In this document: piece after piece, positions 48,717-59,969 of the stretch | How the letters are laid out: every line of letters starts with the position of its first letter | Position numbering within the stretch: the stretch's first letter is position 1 | From: Pantoea rodasii | Lineage (GTDB): Bacteria; Pseudomonadota; Gammaproteobacteria; Enterobacterales; Enterobacteriaceae | Assembly (NCBI RefSeq): GCF_002095465.1 | Contig: NZ_MLFP01000001.1 | Coordinates: 62,001 to 126,000, forward strand | Length of the DNA: 64,000 nucleotides | Reading direction: 5' to 3' | The notes under the pieces: model-generated | Database searches by the model: none | Told to the model about the DNA's origin: nothing | The model's input: the letters and a program-made list of their open reading frames with translations, nothing else | Position numbers and translations under genes: made by a program

Positions 48717-48890
48717 AAAAAAACGGCTAAGTCAGAAGACGTTAGCCGCTTTGATTAAGCTGCAAGCAAACCTCGCCTTCCGGCAAGGTCTCACTTACAA
48801 CTCAGAATAGATTCCGGGTTGCCTGACGACCGGATGCGTTTAGCATCGTAATGACGATCAATCAGCTTACAAGTTACTCCCCTTTGCAGC
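48717..48890 (-). promoter_or_regulatory. yybP-ykoY manganese/pH riboswitch (alx leader, PRE/SraF)
   Basis: Read on the minus strand, the leader begins with the aptamer hallmark GCAAAGGGGAGTAACTTG (about 48869-48886). It continues with an internal stem GACCTTGCCGGAAGGCGAGGTTTG (about 48769-48792, written here as two arms around GGAAG). It ends in the intrinsic terminator AGCGGCTAACG...CTTAGCCG plus TTTTTTT (48717-48752), 24 bases ahead of the alx start. E. coli alx has the same type of leader, which senses Mn(2+) and alkaline pH. Boundaries are approximate; the alx promoter lies further up toward ygjR. Confidence 0.85.
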
Positions 48891-48950
48891 GGCAAACATA
48901 CGTCCAACGGCGGGCGGTTACAATGGGCTGATTGAAATATTTTGCAATAT

Positions 48951-49955
48951 TTACACTTCAAGCTGGTCCGCAGGGAACACCACGCCGGTCTGGCGGCGGA
49001 TCTCCGTCAGCAGTTTTGCCGTGATGCGTGAGGCTTCCAGCGCCGGATGTTCAACCTGACGCTGCGCCACTAACTCTGCAAAGGTTTCCGCTTCATACAG
49101 CATAGTGTTGATGTGCTGCGGCTGCGTCAGATTCTGGCTTTCACCGCCGCGCGGGATAAAGCGTAGCTGCTGGCACTCAGAGATTTTCTCGATCACCAGT
49201 GAACCGGTCTCACCCTGAATTTCGCTCGGGATCAGTGAATCGCTCACCTTGGAATGCAGTAGCGTGACATCAAAATCGCCGTAGCTCAGCACCACCACGC
49301 CGTGTGCATCGACGCCGCTGTCCAGCAATGAAGCTTGTGCTTGCACCTGCTGGGGTTCGCCCCATAAGGTCACGGCGGCGGCGAGGCAATAAAAACCAAT
49401 ATCCATGATCGAGCCGTTCGACCAGCGCGGATTAAAGGTGTTGGGATTTTCGCCGTCGAGATAACGCTGATAGCGTGACGAATATTGGCAGTAGTTAATC
49501 AAGGCTTTACGCAGCTTACCAAGTTGCGGCAGGGTGTTATGCAGTTGCAAGAACGTCGGCAGGCTGGCAGTTTTAAACGCTTCAAACAGCACCACCTGAT
49601 GCTGGCGCGCGCAGGCGATCATCGCCTCGGCCTCACGCAGGTTTGATGCCATCGGCTTTTCGCAAATCACGTGCTTGCCGTGCGACATAAAATGTATCGC
49701 CTGCTCGCTGTGCAGCGCATTCGGACTGGCGATATACACCGCATCAATCTCCGGGCTGGCCGCCAGATCGTCGAGGGAGGTGAAAGTGCGTTTGCAGGGA
49801 TAATCGGCGATAAACGCATCTGCCTGCGCTTGCTGACGCGAATAGACGCCGCTAAGTTTCATTTTGCCGGTCTCATGCGCGGCATCAATAAACTGGCGGG
49901 TTATCCAGTTGGTTCCCACAATGGCAAAACGAATCACGGGCTTGTTCTCCTGCAA
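48951..49955 (-). CDS. ygjR: Gfo/Idh/MocA-family oxidoreductase YgjR
   Basis: This is a 334-residue NAD(P)-dependent oxidoreductase. The Rossmann start is RFAIVGTNWITRQFIDAA, followed by IDAVYIASPNALHSEQAI, the conserved GKHVICEKPMASNLREAEAM with catalytic EKP, and a C-terminal alpha/beta domain. It matches E. coli YgjR (328), whose substrate is unknown. The start ATG at 49955 has AGGAGA upstream. It lies between alx and the divergent ClC gene; the E. coli order alx-ygjR is kept. Confidence 0.9.
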   Translation of the reverse strand: MQENKPVIRFAIVGTNWITRQFIDAAHETGKMKLSGVYSRQQAQADAFIADYPCKRTFTSLDDLAASPEIDAVYIASPNALHSEQAIHFMSHGKHVICEKPMASNLREAEAMIACARQHQVVLFEAFKTASLPTFLQLHNTLPQLGKLRKALINYCQYSSRYQRYLDGENPNTFNPRWSNGSIMDIGFYCLAAAVTLWGEPQQVQAQASLLDSGVDAHGVVVLSYGDFDVTLLHSKVSDSLIPSEIQGETGSLVIEKISECQQLRFIPRGGESQNLTQPQHINTMLYEAETFAELVAQRQVEHPALEASRITAKLLTEIRRQTGVVFPADQLEV

Positions 49956-50076
49956 CAGTAAAACGGCAGAGTAGCATGTTCAGCAGGTCGTTCGGCAGAC
50001 GAAATTTGATCCTGCGATCCGCATTCCAATATGATGATGCAGCACATTTTTTTAACCAGCTAGCGGGGACGCGCGG

Positions 50077-51755
50077 GTGAGTGGAAGTAAACATGCTTTG
50101 AACTGGACCACACTACTGATCGCGATTCCCGTGGGATGCGTCGCGTCGCTGGTGACCTTAGCGTTCCGCGGCGTCATCGATCTGATTAACCGCCTGCTGT
50201 TCAACAGCGACAGCGAAATTACCGTGGCGATGCACGTCTGGCCGTGGATCTTCTGGCCGCTGCTGGTGGGCGCGGGTGGTGTGCTGGCGGGCTGGTTCCT
50301 GCGTTTCGCTGTAGATATTGAGAAGCAAGAGACGGTGAAAACCGACTATCTCGAAGTGATCAACGCGCGACTGGATGCGGTGCCGACTAAACCTCGCTGT
50401 TCCGCGCGCTCTCCTCGATTGCCAGTATTGGCAGCGGTGCCTCAATCGGTAAAGAAGGCCCGATGGTGCAACTCTCCGCGCTGAGCGGCAGCCTGATGGG
50501 CCGCTGGTTCCCGCAGATGCGTAACAGCGATATTGTCGCCATGGCCGCCGCCGCCGGGCTCTCTTCGGTGTATCACGCGCCGCTGGCCTCGGCGATTTTT
50601 GTCGCTGAAATTGCCTTTGGTATTTCGGCGCTGCAACGGCTGATCCCGCTGATTGTTGCCTCGGCGGTAGCGGTAATGACCATGTGGTCACTGGGTTTTC
50701 GCAGCGCGCTCTATCCGCTCTCCGAAGCCTTGTTCCAGATGGATATCAGCAGCTTACTCATGACCATATTGATTGGCGTGGTGGCCGGTTTTGCCGGTTG
50801 GTTGTTGATCAAGTTGATTGCCCGCAGCAAAACGCTGTTTGGCCGTGTTAAGTCACTGCCTGCGCGCCTTGGCCTCGGTGGTTTGGCCGTGGGCTTTCTC
50901 GCGTTGATCTCCACCGATATTTTGGGTAACGGCTACGAAGTGATCGTGAAAATCATCGATGGCCACTACATGTTGGCAGGCTTGGTGGGGTTGCTGGTGT
51001 TGAAAACGCTGGCGACCACGCTGTCGGTGGGATCGAACGCGGTGGGCGGTCTGTTTACCCCTTCGCTGCTGATTGGCGCGTTGCTCGGCGTGGCGCTGGC
51101 GCAGATTGGCGTGGTGCTGCATTTGCCGGTCGGCAATACTTTATTATACGCAGCGGTTGGCATGGCGGCGGTGCTGGCAGCGGTGAGTCAGGCACCGTTG
51201 ATGGCGATGCTGATGGTGCTGGAAATGACGCTCAACAGTAGCCTGCTATTCCCGATCATGATCGCCTCAGTGCTGGCCTCGATGGTGGTATATCGTCTGC
51301 AATCCACCAGTACCTATCCGGTGGTGAGCAATCACTTTAGCCGCTCGGAAGCCAAATTCGATTTCGATAACATGCGAGTAGATCAGCTGATCATTCCCGG
51401 TGCCGCATTGCAGCCTGAAGAGTCGGTCGGCCAGGCGCTGGCAGTGAGTTCGCTTAAGCGCGAGCGCTATGTGTATGTGATCAACGAGGCAGGGCAGTTT
51501 CTCGGCGTGGTGTCGATTCACGACATATCGCGCAAGGTGCTGTCACAGGAAATCACCCTGGATTCGCCGGTCAGCAGCGTGATGGATGACAACTTCCCGT
51601 GCATTTATCAGAACCAGAGTATGCGAGAAGGCTGGGAAGCCTTTGCCCGCGTGACGCTGGAGCGCTTGCCAGTGCTGAACAATCCACAAGAACGCCGCTT
51701 TATGGGCGCCTTGACCAAAACCAGTTTGATTCAGAAGGCGCAGGAGTTTCTTTAA
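50077..51755 (+). CDS. ClC-family chloride channel/antiporter with CBS domains (frame error near 50390)
   Basis: The product is a ClC protein with about ten membrane helices (residues 10-430) and a C-terminal CBS pair (about 435-555; VSIHDISRKVLSQEITLDSP). The gating-glutamate motif GKEGP lies at the frame break. Adding one A at AAA 50389-50391 gives PTKTSLFRALSSIASIGSGA followed by SIGKEGPMVQLSALSG, about 559 residues in all. E. coli ClcA and ClcB lack CBS domains, so this is a different subfamily. The start is GTG 50077. It ends tail-to-tail with ygjP, the two stop codons overlapping. Confidence 0.87.
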
Positions 51756-52252
51756 GCCGCGTTACCGCGCATCGCCTGATCCGTCATCCACAGACGCGCA
51801 TCGAACTCCAGCTGGTGGTAATCCGGCTCCATATGGCAGCAAAGCTGGTAAAACGCTTTGTCGTGATCCTTCTCTTTCAAATGCGCCAGTTCGTGCACCA
51901 CGATCATGCGCAGGAACGGTTCCGGTGCCAGACGGAAAAAGGTGGAGATGCGAATCTCGGCTTTGGCTTTGAGATTGCCACCCTGCACGCGCGAAATGGC
52001 GGTGTGCAGGCCAAGCGCATGTTTCATCACCTTGATTTTATTATCCCAAATCACTTTGCTCACGGGCGGCGCGCTGCGCATATAGCGGCTTTTCATCGCC
52101 TGCGTGTAGTCGTAAAGCGCGCGGTCACTGACAACATCGTGCGTGTCGGGATAGCGCTCCTGCAAGAAGCTGCCTAATCGCTGATTATCAATCAGCAACT
52201 GCACCTGTTCGAGGATGTTTTCAGGGTAACCCTGCAAATAGATTAATGACAT
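51752..52252 (-). CDS. ygjP: YgjP-like metallopeptidase domain protein
   Basis: The 166-residue product is a zincin-like protein of the YgjP/DUF45 family, with [20 protein letters not shown] carrying HExxH and the downstream third ligand His. The N-terminal [20 protein letters not shown] matches E. coli YgjP (167). E. coli YgjP has been reported to have UTP-related pyrophosphatase activity; in this organism its role is inferred only. The ATG at 52252 is the family start, although the frame is open to 52369. It is divergent from rlmG with an 80-base interval. Confidence 0.92.
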   Translation of the reverse strand: MSLIYLQGYPENILEQVQLLIDNQRLGSFLQERYPDTHDVVSDRALYDYTQAMKSRYMRSAPPVSKVIWDNKIKVMKHALGLHTAISRVQGGNLKAKAEIRISTFFRLAPEPFLRMIVVHELAHLKEKDHDKAFYQLCCHMEPDYHQLEFDARLWMTDQAMRGNAA

Positions 52253-52332
52253 TGGGATTCCCGACGAAAGACAGTATACTGCGCCCCCTTTTAGGGCGAA
52301 AATCGCGCAAAGTGTACCACGCCGGAGATTCC

Positions 52333-53451
52333 ATGAGCCAACTTGAACTGACCAATCGCACGCTGACATTGCAGCGCTTCCCGCCTATGCGTGAAGAAAG
52401 CCCGTTACAGGCGTGGGATTCCGCCGATGAATATCTGTTGCAGCAAGAACTGCCAGAAGGACCGGTGCTGGTGTTCAACGACAGCTTTGGTGCGTTGACC
52501 TGCGGACTGAACGGCCGTGAAGTGTGGCACGTCAGTGATTCGCTGCTGAGCGAGCAGGCGGCAAAACAGAACCTGCGTCTCAATGAGATGGATGAAGATC
52601 AGGTGCACTTTATTGATAGCCTTGCGCCACTGCCTGCTGCGCCGGCGGTTGTGCTGATTAAGATCCCGAAAGCGCTGGCCCTGCTGGAACACCAGCTGCG
52701 CGCGCTGCGTAAAGTGGTGACGGCAGATACGCTGATCCTCGGCGCGGCCAAAGCCAAAGACATTCACAACTCCACGCAGCAGCTGTTTGATCGCATTCTC
52801 GGTGAGAGCAAAACCTCGCTGGCGTGGAAAAAAGCTCGCCTGATTTATTGCAACTTCACGGCACCCGCACTGCCCGACGCGCCTGAAACCACCGTGTGGC
52901 CGTTGGACACCACTGATTATCAGATCCACAACCATGCCAACGTGTTCTCACGCGGATCGCTGGATGTGGGCGCGCGCTTCTTTTTGGATCATCTGCCGTT
53001 TGATATCGAAGGTGAAATCCTCGATCTCGGTTGCGGCAACGGTGTGGTTGGTTTGATGGCGCTGGAGCAGAACCCGCAGGCGGACGTGCTGTTCTATGAC
53101 GAATCTTACATGGCCGTGGCATCCAGCCAGCTAAATATTGAAGTGAACCGCCCGCAAGATCTGGCGCGCTGCCAGTTCCGCGTTAATAACGTGCTGAGTG
53201 GCTTCCCGTCGGATCGTCTGCACGCGGTGCTGTGCAACCCGCCGTTCCATCAGCAGCACGCGGTGACCGATCATCTGGCCTGGCAAATGCTGCGCGATGC
53301 CAAACGTTGCCTGCAGTATGGCGGCGAGCTGCGCATTGTCGGCAACCGCCACCTCGGTTATCACGTCAAAATGAAAAAGCTGTTTGGCAACTGTGAGCTG
53401 GTGGGCTCGAACGCCAAATTCGTGGTGTTGCGCTCAGTCAAACTGCGTTAA
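52333..53451 (+). CDS. rlmG: 23S rRNA (guanine(1835)-N2)-methyltransferase RlmG
   Basis: This 372-residue RsmC/RlmG-type enzyme has an inactive N-terminal methyltransferase-like domain and an active C-terminal one. The C-terminal domain has the SAM loop [16 protein letters not shown] and the catalytic [18 protein letters not shown]. It methylates G1835 of 23S rRNA. The ATG at 52333 ([17 protein letters not shown]) has GGAGA upstream; the longer frame to 52246 is not conserved. It is convergent with fadH, separated by no bases. Confidence 0.95.
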   Translation: MSQLELTNRTLTLQRFPPMREESPLQAWDSADEYLLQQELPEGPVLVFNDSFGALTCGLNGREVWHVSDSLLSEQAAKQNLRLNEMDEDQVHFIDSLAPLPAAPAVVLIKIPKALALLEHQLRALRKVVTADTLILGAAKAKDIHNSTQQLFDRILGESKTSLAWKKARLIYCNFTAPALPDAPETTVWPLDTTDYQIHNHANVFSRGSLDVGARFFLDHLPFDIEGEILDLGCGNGVVGLMALEQNPQADVLFYDESYMAVASSQLNIEVNRPQDLARCQFRVNNVLSGFPSDRLHAVLCNPPFHQQHAVTDHLAWQMLRDAKRCLQYGGELRIVGNRHLGYHVKMKKLFGNCELVGSNAKFVVLRSVKLR

Positions 53452-55484
<2,033 letters not shown>

Positions 55485-55545
55485 TCAACTTTAGCGGGAA
55501 ATGGATGGGATGGAAATTCGCGGTGTTCAGGCTGTGAGAAACCTC

Positions 55546-55690
55546 AAAAAAGCAGGGTGACAGGTCGCTAGCGAAAGGTTCGGACTCCTTCGCCAGGCAC
55601 GGGAAGAAACCTGTGCACCCTGAAACAGTGTGAAGATGAGGGCTAATGGATTAGCTCTATAGTTATGACTCCTGTCAGACTCAATCCCGG
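55546..55690 (-). ncRNA. Structured RNA candidate ending in an intrinsic terminator (possibly RtT-like)
   Basis: Read on the minus strand, arms ACAGGT/ACCTGT and CAGGGTG/CACCCTG (plus-strand 55553-55565 and 55609-55622) form a 13-pair stem with one bulge. They enclose a second hairpin GCGAAGGAGTCCGAACCTTTCGC, which I give here as arms GCGAAGG and CCTTTCGC around AGTCCGAA. TTTTTT follows at 55546-55552. Upstream is another stem AGCTAAT/ATTAGCC. The inner hairpin resembles a tRNA T-arm, as described for RtT RNAs linked to tyrosine tRNA repeats, but no tRNA is present and I cannot verify the family. It lies between fadH and idnD. Confidence 0.4.
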
Positions 55691-55836
55691 GTGAGGGTGT
55701 GGCGATAATGGCATAGCTCAAACCCCGATTTCCCCAAGAACGGTCTTGGTTTTTCCCAGCAAACAGTGATCCCGCTTCCATCTTCTGTACGAGCAGTTCA
55801 CGTTCCAGGTAACAGCTATTTCGTAACATGATTTAG

Positions 55837-55852
55837 AGTGATCTGGTTCACA
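55837..55852. promoter_or_regulatory. Candidate CRP site upstream of idnD
   Basis: AGTGATCTGGTTCACA fits TGTGA-N6-TCACA with one mismatch and lies 62-77 bases ahead of the idnD ATG. Two direct GTAACA half-sites (55809-55814 and 55823-55828), similar to GntR/IdnR operator halves, lie just upstream. Confidence 0.6.
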
Positions 55853-55913
55853 GTTTTCAGCGTCCGATCCCGCTTTGATAGCCCCCATTGCAACAGCAAC
55901 AAATGGGGAAACC

Positions 55914-56945
55914 ATGAATATCGAAACGCAATCCTGCGTGATTACCGGGAAAAAACAGGTCAGCGTCGCCCAGCAACAGGTGAAGTGGGACGGCAAAGGC
56001 ACGCTGGTGCGGATTACGCGCGGCGGCATTTGCGGATCTGACCTGCATTACTATCAGGAAGGTAAAGTCGGCAGCTTTGAAGTCAAAATGCCGATGATCC
56101 TCGGCCACGAGGTGATTGGCCATGTGGTGGAGAGTGATAATCCTGAGCTGAAGGCCGACCAGAAAGTGGCGGTCAATCCTTCCAAGCCGTGCGGCGAGTG
56201 CAAATACTGCCAGCGCGATCAGGAAAACCAGTGCACCTCAATGCGCTTCTTCGGCAGCGCCATGTATGTGCCGCACGTCGACGGCGGCTTCACCCAATAC
56301 AAAGTGGTGGCCAGTAAACAGTGCGTGCCATTCCCACAGGACGCCGATGAAACCGTGATGGTGTTCGCCGAGCCGCTGGCCGTATGTATTCACGCTACCC
56401 ATCAGGCAGGCGATCTCACCGGCAAGCACGTGTTCATTTCCGGCGTCGGTCCGATCGGCTGTTTGATTGCCGCCGCCGCCAAAGCACGCGGTGCCGCATC
56501 CGTGGTGTGCAGCGATATCAGCGAGCGTTCGCTGGAGATGGCGCAGCAGATGGGCGCGACTGATGTGATCCATGCCGCTGAAGGCGATTTCGCACCGTAT
56601 CTGGCCGACAAAGGCTATTTCGATGTCGCGTTTGAAGCTTCTGGCCATCCTTCCTCGCTGCAGCGCTGCCTCGATGTGGTGTGCGCCAAAGGCACGCTGG
56701 TGCAGGTTGGCATGGGCGGCACCATCCCGAACTTCCCGATCATGGCGTTGATCGCCAAAGAGATTCAGCTGGTCGGTTCCTTCCGTTTCACCCATGAATT
56801 CAATACCGCCGTTGAGTGGCTGGCGAACGGCGTGGTCGATCCGCTGCCGCTGTTCAGCGGTGAATATGCTTTGCAGGACATCGACGCGGCCTTGCAGTTT
56901 GCCGGCGATAAAACCCGTGCGGCGAAAGTCCAGTTAACCTTTTAA
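55914..56945 (+). CDS. idnD: L-idonate 5-dehydrogenase
   Basis: This is a 343-residue zinc alcohol dehydrogenase, the same length as E. coli IdnD. It has catalytic zinc motif ITRGGICGSDLHYYQEGKVG, GHEVIGHVVE, four structural-zinc cysteines in PCGECKYCQRDQENQC, and the NAD loop SGVGPIGCLIAAAAK. It oxidises L-idonate to 5-ketogluconate. The ATG at 55914 follows GGGGAAACC; the longer frame from 55875 is not conserved. It starts the idnD-idnO-idnT operon. Confidence 0.95.
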   Translation: MNIETQSCVITGKKQVSVAQQQVKWDGKGTLVRITRGGICGSDLHYYQEGKVGSFEVKMPMILGHEVIGHVVESDNPELKADQKVAVNPSKPCGECKYCQRDQENQCTSMRFFGSAMYVPHVDGGFTQYKVVASKQCVPFPQDADETVMVFAEPLAVCIHATHQAGDLTGKHVFISGVGPIGCLIAAAAKARGAASVVCSDISERSLEMAQQMGATDVIHAAEGDFAPYLADKGYFDVAFEASGHPSSLQRCLDVVCAKGTLVQVGMGGTIPNFPIMALIAKEIQLVGSFRFTHEFNTAVEWLANGVVDPLPLFSGEYALQDIDAALQFAGDKTRAAKVQLTF

Positions 56946-56954
56946 GGAGCAGTG

Positions 56955-57719
56955 ATGAGTCAGTTATTTTCCCTCGAAGGCAAGCGTGTATTACTCACCG
57001 GTTCGGCGCGCGGCATTGGTTTTCTGCTGGCGCGTGGCCTGGGTGAAGCCGGTGCGGAAGTGATCGTCAACGCCACCACGGAACAGGGTGCAGAGCAGGG
57101 CGCGGCGAAACTGCGCGAGCTGGGCCTGCGCGCGCATGCCAAAGCCTTTGATGTGACACAGTCTGCGCAGGTGCAGCAGGCGGTGGATGAGATCGAAGCC
57201 GAATGGGGCCCGATTGATATTCTGGTCAACAACGCCGGGATCCAGCGCCGCCGTCCGTTCCTCGAATTTCCGGAGCAGGACTGGAATGACGTGATTGCCG
57301 TCAACCAGACCGCGGTGTTCCTGGTGTCACAAACCGTGGCGAAAAAGATGGTCGAGCGCCAGCGCGGCAAAATCATCAACATTGGCTCGATGCAGAGCGA
57401 GCTGGGTCGCGACACCATCACGCCGTACGCCGCTTCCAAGGGCGCAGTGACCATGCTGACGCGCGGCATGTGCGTCGAGCTGGCGCGCCATAACATCCAG
57501 GTCAACGCTATCGCACCGGGCTACTTCGTCACGGAGATGACCCAGGCGCTGGCCGACGATCCGGCCTTCACCGGCTGGCTCACCAAACGCACGCCTGCCG
57601 CCCGCTGGGGTAAACCTGAAGAGCTGATTGGCGCGGCCGTGTTCCTCGCGTCAGGCGCTTCGAATTTCGTGAATGGCCACTTGTTGTTTGTTGATGGCGG
57701 TATGCGCGTCGCCGTGTAA
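56955..57719 (+). CDS. idnO: Gluconate 5-dehydrogenase (5-ketogluconate reductase)
   Basis: The 254-residue short-chain dehydrogenase has the E. coli IdnO length. It has the cofactor loop TGSARGIGFLLARGLGEAGA, NNAGIQRRRPFLEFPEQDWN, catalytic Ser in IGSMQSELGR and YAASK. It reduces 5-ketogluconate to D-gluconate, which then enters the Entner-Doudoroff or pentose phosphate route after phosphorylation. The ATG at 56955 follows AAGGAG; it is nine bases after idnD and clearly co-transcribed. Confidence 0.95.
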   Translation: MSQLFSLEGKRVLLTGSARGIGFLLARGLGEAGAEVIVNATTEQGAEQGAAKLRELGLRAHAKAFDVTQSAQVQQAVDEIEAEWGPIDILVNNAGIQRRRPFLEFPEQDWNDVIAVNQTAVFLVSQTVAKKMVERQRGKIINIGSMQSELGRDTITPYAASKGAVTMLTRGMCVELARHNIQVNAIAPGYFVTEMTQALADDPAFTGWLTKRTPAARWGKPEELIGAAVFLASGASNFVNGHLLFVDGGMRVAV

Positions 57720-57798
57720 TGCCATGGCGCGGCTGGCTTTATTGCCTGGCCGCGCCTAAACCTTAATCACCCCTCTGTATTCCTAAGGATAATAAAAA

Positions 57799-59118
57799 AT
57801 GCCAATAACCATTATTGTGCTGGGTGTGATACTGCTGCTGGTATTGATGATTGTGTTTAAGGTCAACGGCTTCATTGCGTTGGTGTTTGTCTCGGCGGTG
57901 GTGGGTATCGCTGAAGGGATGACGCCGCTCAACGTGATGGCCTCGATCCAGAAAGGTATCGGTTCGACGCTCGGCGGATTAGCGATGATCCTCGGCTTCG
58001 GTGCCATGCTCGGGCGATTAGTTTCGGACACCGGCGCGGCACAACGCGTCGCCACCACGCTGATTGCCGCTTTTGGTAAAGAGCGGCTGCAATGGGCGCT
58101 GGTGGTCACCGGATTGATCGTCGGTCTGGCGATGTTCTATGAAGTGGGCTTCGTGCTGCTGCTGCCGCTGGTGTTCACCATCGTGGCTGCTGCCGGTTTG
58201 CCGCTGCTGTACGTCGGCGTGCCGATGGTGGCTGCGCTCTCCGTGACGCACTGCTTCCTGCCGCCGCACCCTGGCCCAACCGCGATCGCCACCATCTTTG
58301 GCGCGAACCTCGGTACCACGCTGCTGTACGGCATGATCATCACCATTCCGACAGTGATTGTGGCGGGTCCAATCTTCTCGAAATTCCTTAAGAGCTTTGA
58401 GAAGTCGCCGCCAGAAGGTTTGTACAATCCAAAAATCTTCACTGAAGAAGAGATGCCAGGCTTCGGTATCAGCATATTTGCGGCGGTGATTCCGGTGGTG
58501 CTGATGGCGATTGCGGCAGTGTTTGAGCTGACCACGCCAAAAGAGAACCCGCTGCGCCAGTTCTTTGAGTTCATCGGTAACCCGGCCGTGGCGCTGTTTA
58601 TTGCCGTGGTGATCGCGGTGCTGACGCTGGGACTGCGTAACGGCCGTAAGATGGAAGACGTGATGGATATGTGCGGTGACTCGATTGCCGCCATCGCCAT
58701 GATCGTCTTTATCATTGCCGGCGGTGGTGCGTTCAAGCAGGTGCTGGTGGACAGTGGTGTCGGCAACTATATCGCTGACATGATGAAAGGATCGTCGCTG
58801 TCTCCGCTGCTAATGTGCTGGACGGTGGCGGCGATGCTGCGTATCGCGCTGGGATCGGCCACGGTTGCGGCGATCACCACCGCCGGGATCGTCACCCCGA
58901 TCATCGCAGTCACCCATGCCGATCCGGCGCTGATGGTGCTGGCAGTGGGCGCGGGCAGTGTGATCGCTTCGCACGTCAACGATCCGGGCTTCTGGCTGTT
59001 TAAGGGCTACTTCAACCTGAGCGTGGTGGAAACCCTGAAAACCTGGACGGTGATGGAGACGTTGATCTCCATCCTCGGTCTGGCGGGTGTGCTGGCGCTT
59101 AACGCCATCATTCACTGA
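57799..59118 (+). CDS. idnT: L-idonate/gluconate:proton symporter IdnT
   Basis: This 439-residue Gnt-family permease has the same length as E. coli IdnT. It has about twelve membrane helices, with ALSVTHCFLPPHPGPTAIAT, MIVFIIAGGGAFKQVLVDSG and SVIASHVNDPGFWLFKGYFN. It imports L-idonate, gluconate or 5-ketogluconate with protons. It follows idnO by 79 bases as the third operon gene, with AAGGA upstream. E. coli places idnR after idnT and idnK divergently upstream; neither is in this window, so the kinase and regulator must be elsewhere. Confidence 0.93.
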   Translation: MPITIIVLGVILLLVLMIVFKVNGFIALVFVSAVVGIAEGMTPLNVMASIQKGIGSTLGGLAMILGFGAMLGRLVSDTGAAQRVATTLIAAFGKERLQWALVVTGLIVGLAMFYEVGFVLLLPLVFTIVAAAGLPLLYVGVPMVAALSVTHCFLPPHPGPTAIATIFGANLGTTLLYGMIITIPTVIVAGPIFSKFLKSFEKSPPEGLYNPKIFTEEEMPGFGISIFAAVIPVVLMAIAAVFELTTPKENPLRQFFEFIGNPAVALFIAVVIAVLTLGLRNGRKMEDVMDMCGDSIAAIAMIVFIIAGGGAFKQVLVDSGVGNYIADMMKGSSLSPLLMCWTVAAMLRIALGSATVAAITTAGIVTPIIAVTHADPALMVLAVGAGSVIASHVNDPGFWLFKGYFNLSVVETLKTWTVMETLISILGLAGVLALNAIIH

Positions 59119-59149
59119 TGCAACAGGCTGCACAAGGATGTGCAGCCAC

Positions 59150-59860
59150 TCAATCGCGGCAACGAATCCACGAAAAACGGGACTGGTAACCGCTGTCAAA
59201 ATGGGTGTTGTAGCGATAGCTCGATCCCGACTCCGCCATGCAATAAGTGCAGACGTTCAGCACCTCAATATGTTCCGCCAGAATGCCGCGCTGTAACAGT
59301 AACCCGCGCGCCAGATGCGGCAAATCAAACCAAATCCCCTGATGATGCGCGTGCGCCTGCGGACGAATCGCCGCGCTATTGTGCGGTTGCTGGCTTGCCC
59401 ACTGCAGCGCAGGCAAATCTGTGCGCTGCTGCATCTGCGCCACTAAATCTTTGCCTAGCTCATAGCAGCACGGACCAATTGCCGGGCCGATGGCGACCTG
59501 CAGCGTTTCTGTGCTGGCACCGCGCGCCAGCAGCGCATCAATGGCACTGTTCAGTATTCCGCTTAACGTGCCCTTCAAACCCGCATGCACCGCAGCCACT
59601 TGATGTTGCTGGCTGTCGGCAAACAGCACCGGTAAGCAATCTGCGGTGTATATCGCAACCGGCAACTGGTTTTCCCCGATCACGCCATCGGACTCACAGC
59701 TTTTCGGCGGCAGGTTTTGTGTTGCCAGTACCACCTGGGCGCTATGACGCTGCTGGCCATAGGCGGCATCTGCTGGCACCGGTTGGCCCGCAGGCTGGAA
59801 GGCATAATCGAGCCACGGCAGGGCATCAAGCAGAGTTGAACGCGGTCCGGCATGTGACAT
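59150..59860 (-). CDS. PgeF/laccase-domain (DUF152) family protein
   Basis: This 236-residue protein has the YfiH/PgeF fold, with the zinc or copper site expected from His in QRHSAQV, Cys in IYTADCLPVLFAD and His in AAVHAGLKGT. The family includes the peptidoglycan-editing factor PgeF and purine nucleoside phosphorylases. The usual HAGWRG is HAGLKG and the usual QxHG is QRHS, so it is probably a diverged second copy; PgeF proper normally sits beside rluD and clpB. It is convergent with idnT and divergent from the phosphatase gene. Confidence 0.83.
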   Translation of the reverse strand: MSHAGPRSTLLDALPWLDYAFQPAGQPVPADAAYGQQRHSAQVVLATQNLPPKSCESDGVIGENQLPVAIYTADCLPVLFADSQQHQVAAVHAGLKGTLSGILNSAIDALLARGASTETLQVAIGPAIGPCCYELGKDLVAQMQQRTDLPALQWASQQPHNSAAIRPQAHAHHQGIWFDLPHLARGLLLQRGILAEHIEVLNVCTYCMAESGSSYRYNTHFDSGYQSRFSWIRCRD

Positions 59861-59969
59861 AAGTGTCTCCTTTGACAGGGCGGCAGCTTTCTTCTGCCCA
59901 CAGCTTACGTTAACTGCTACATTTTTAAAGCTTTACACAAACTGACCATAATCACTTAAGGATGATCTG

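Noticed and set aside
55527..55829. A 100-codon minus-strand frame over the fadH-idnD interval
   Set aside because: It overlaps the RNA hairpins and terminator, has no clear ribosome site and no recognisable domain; RNA function explains the conservation better.
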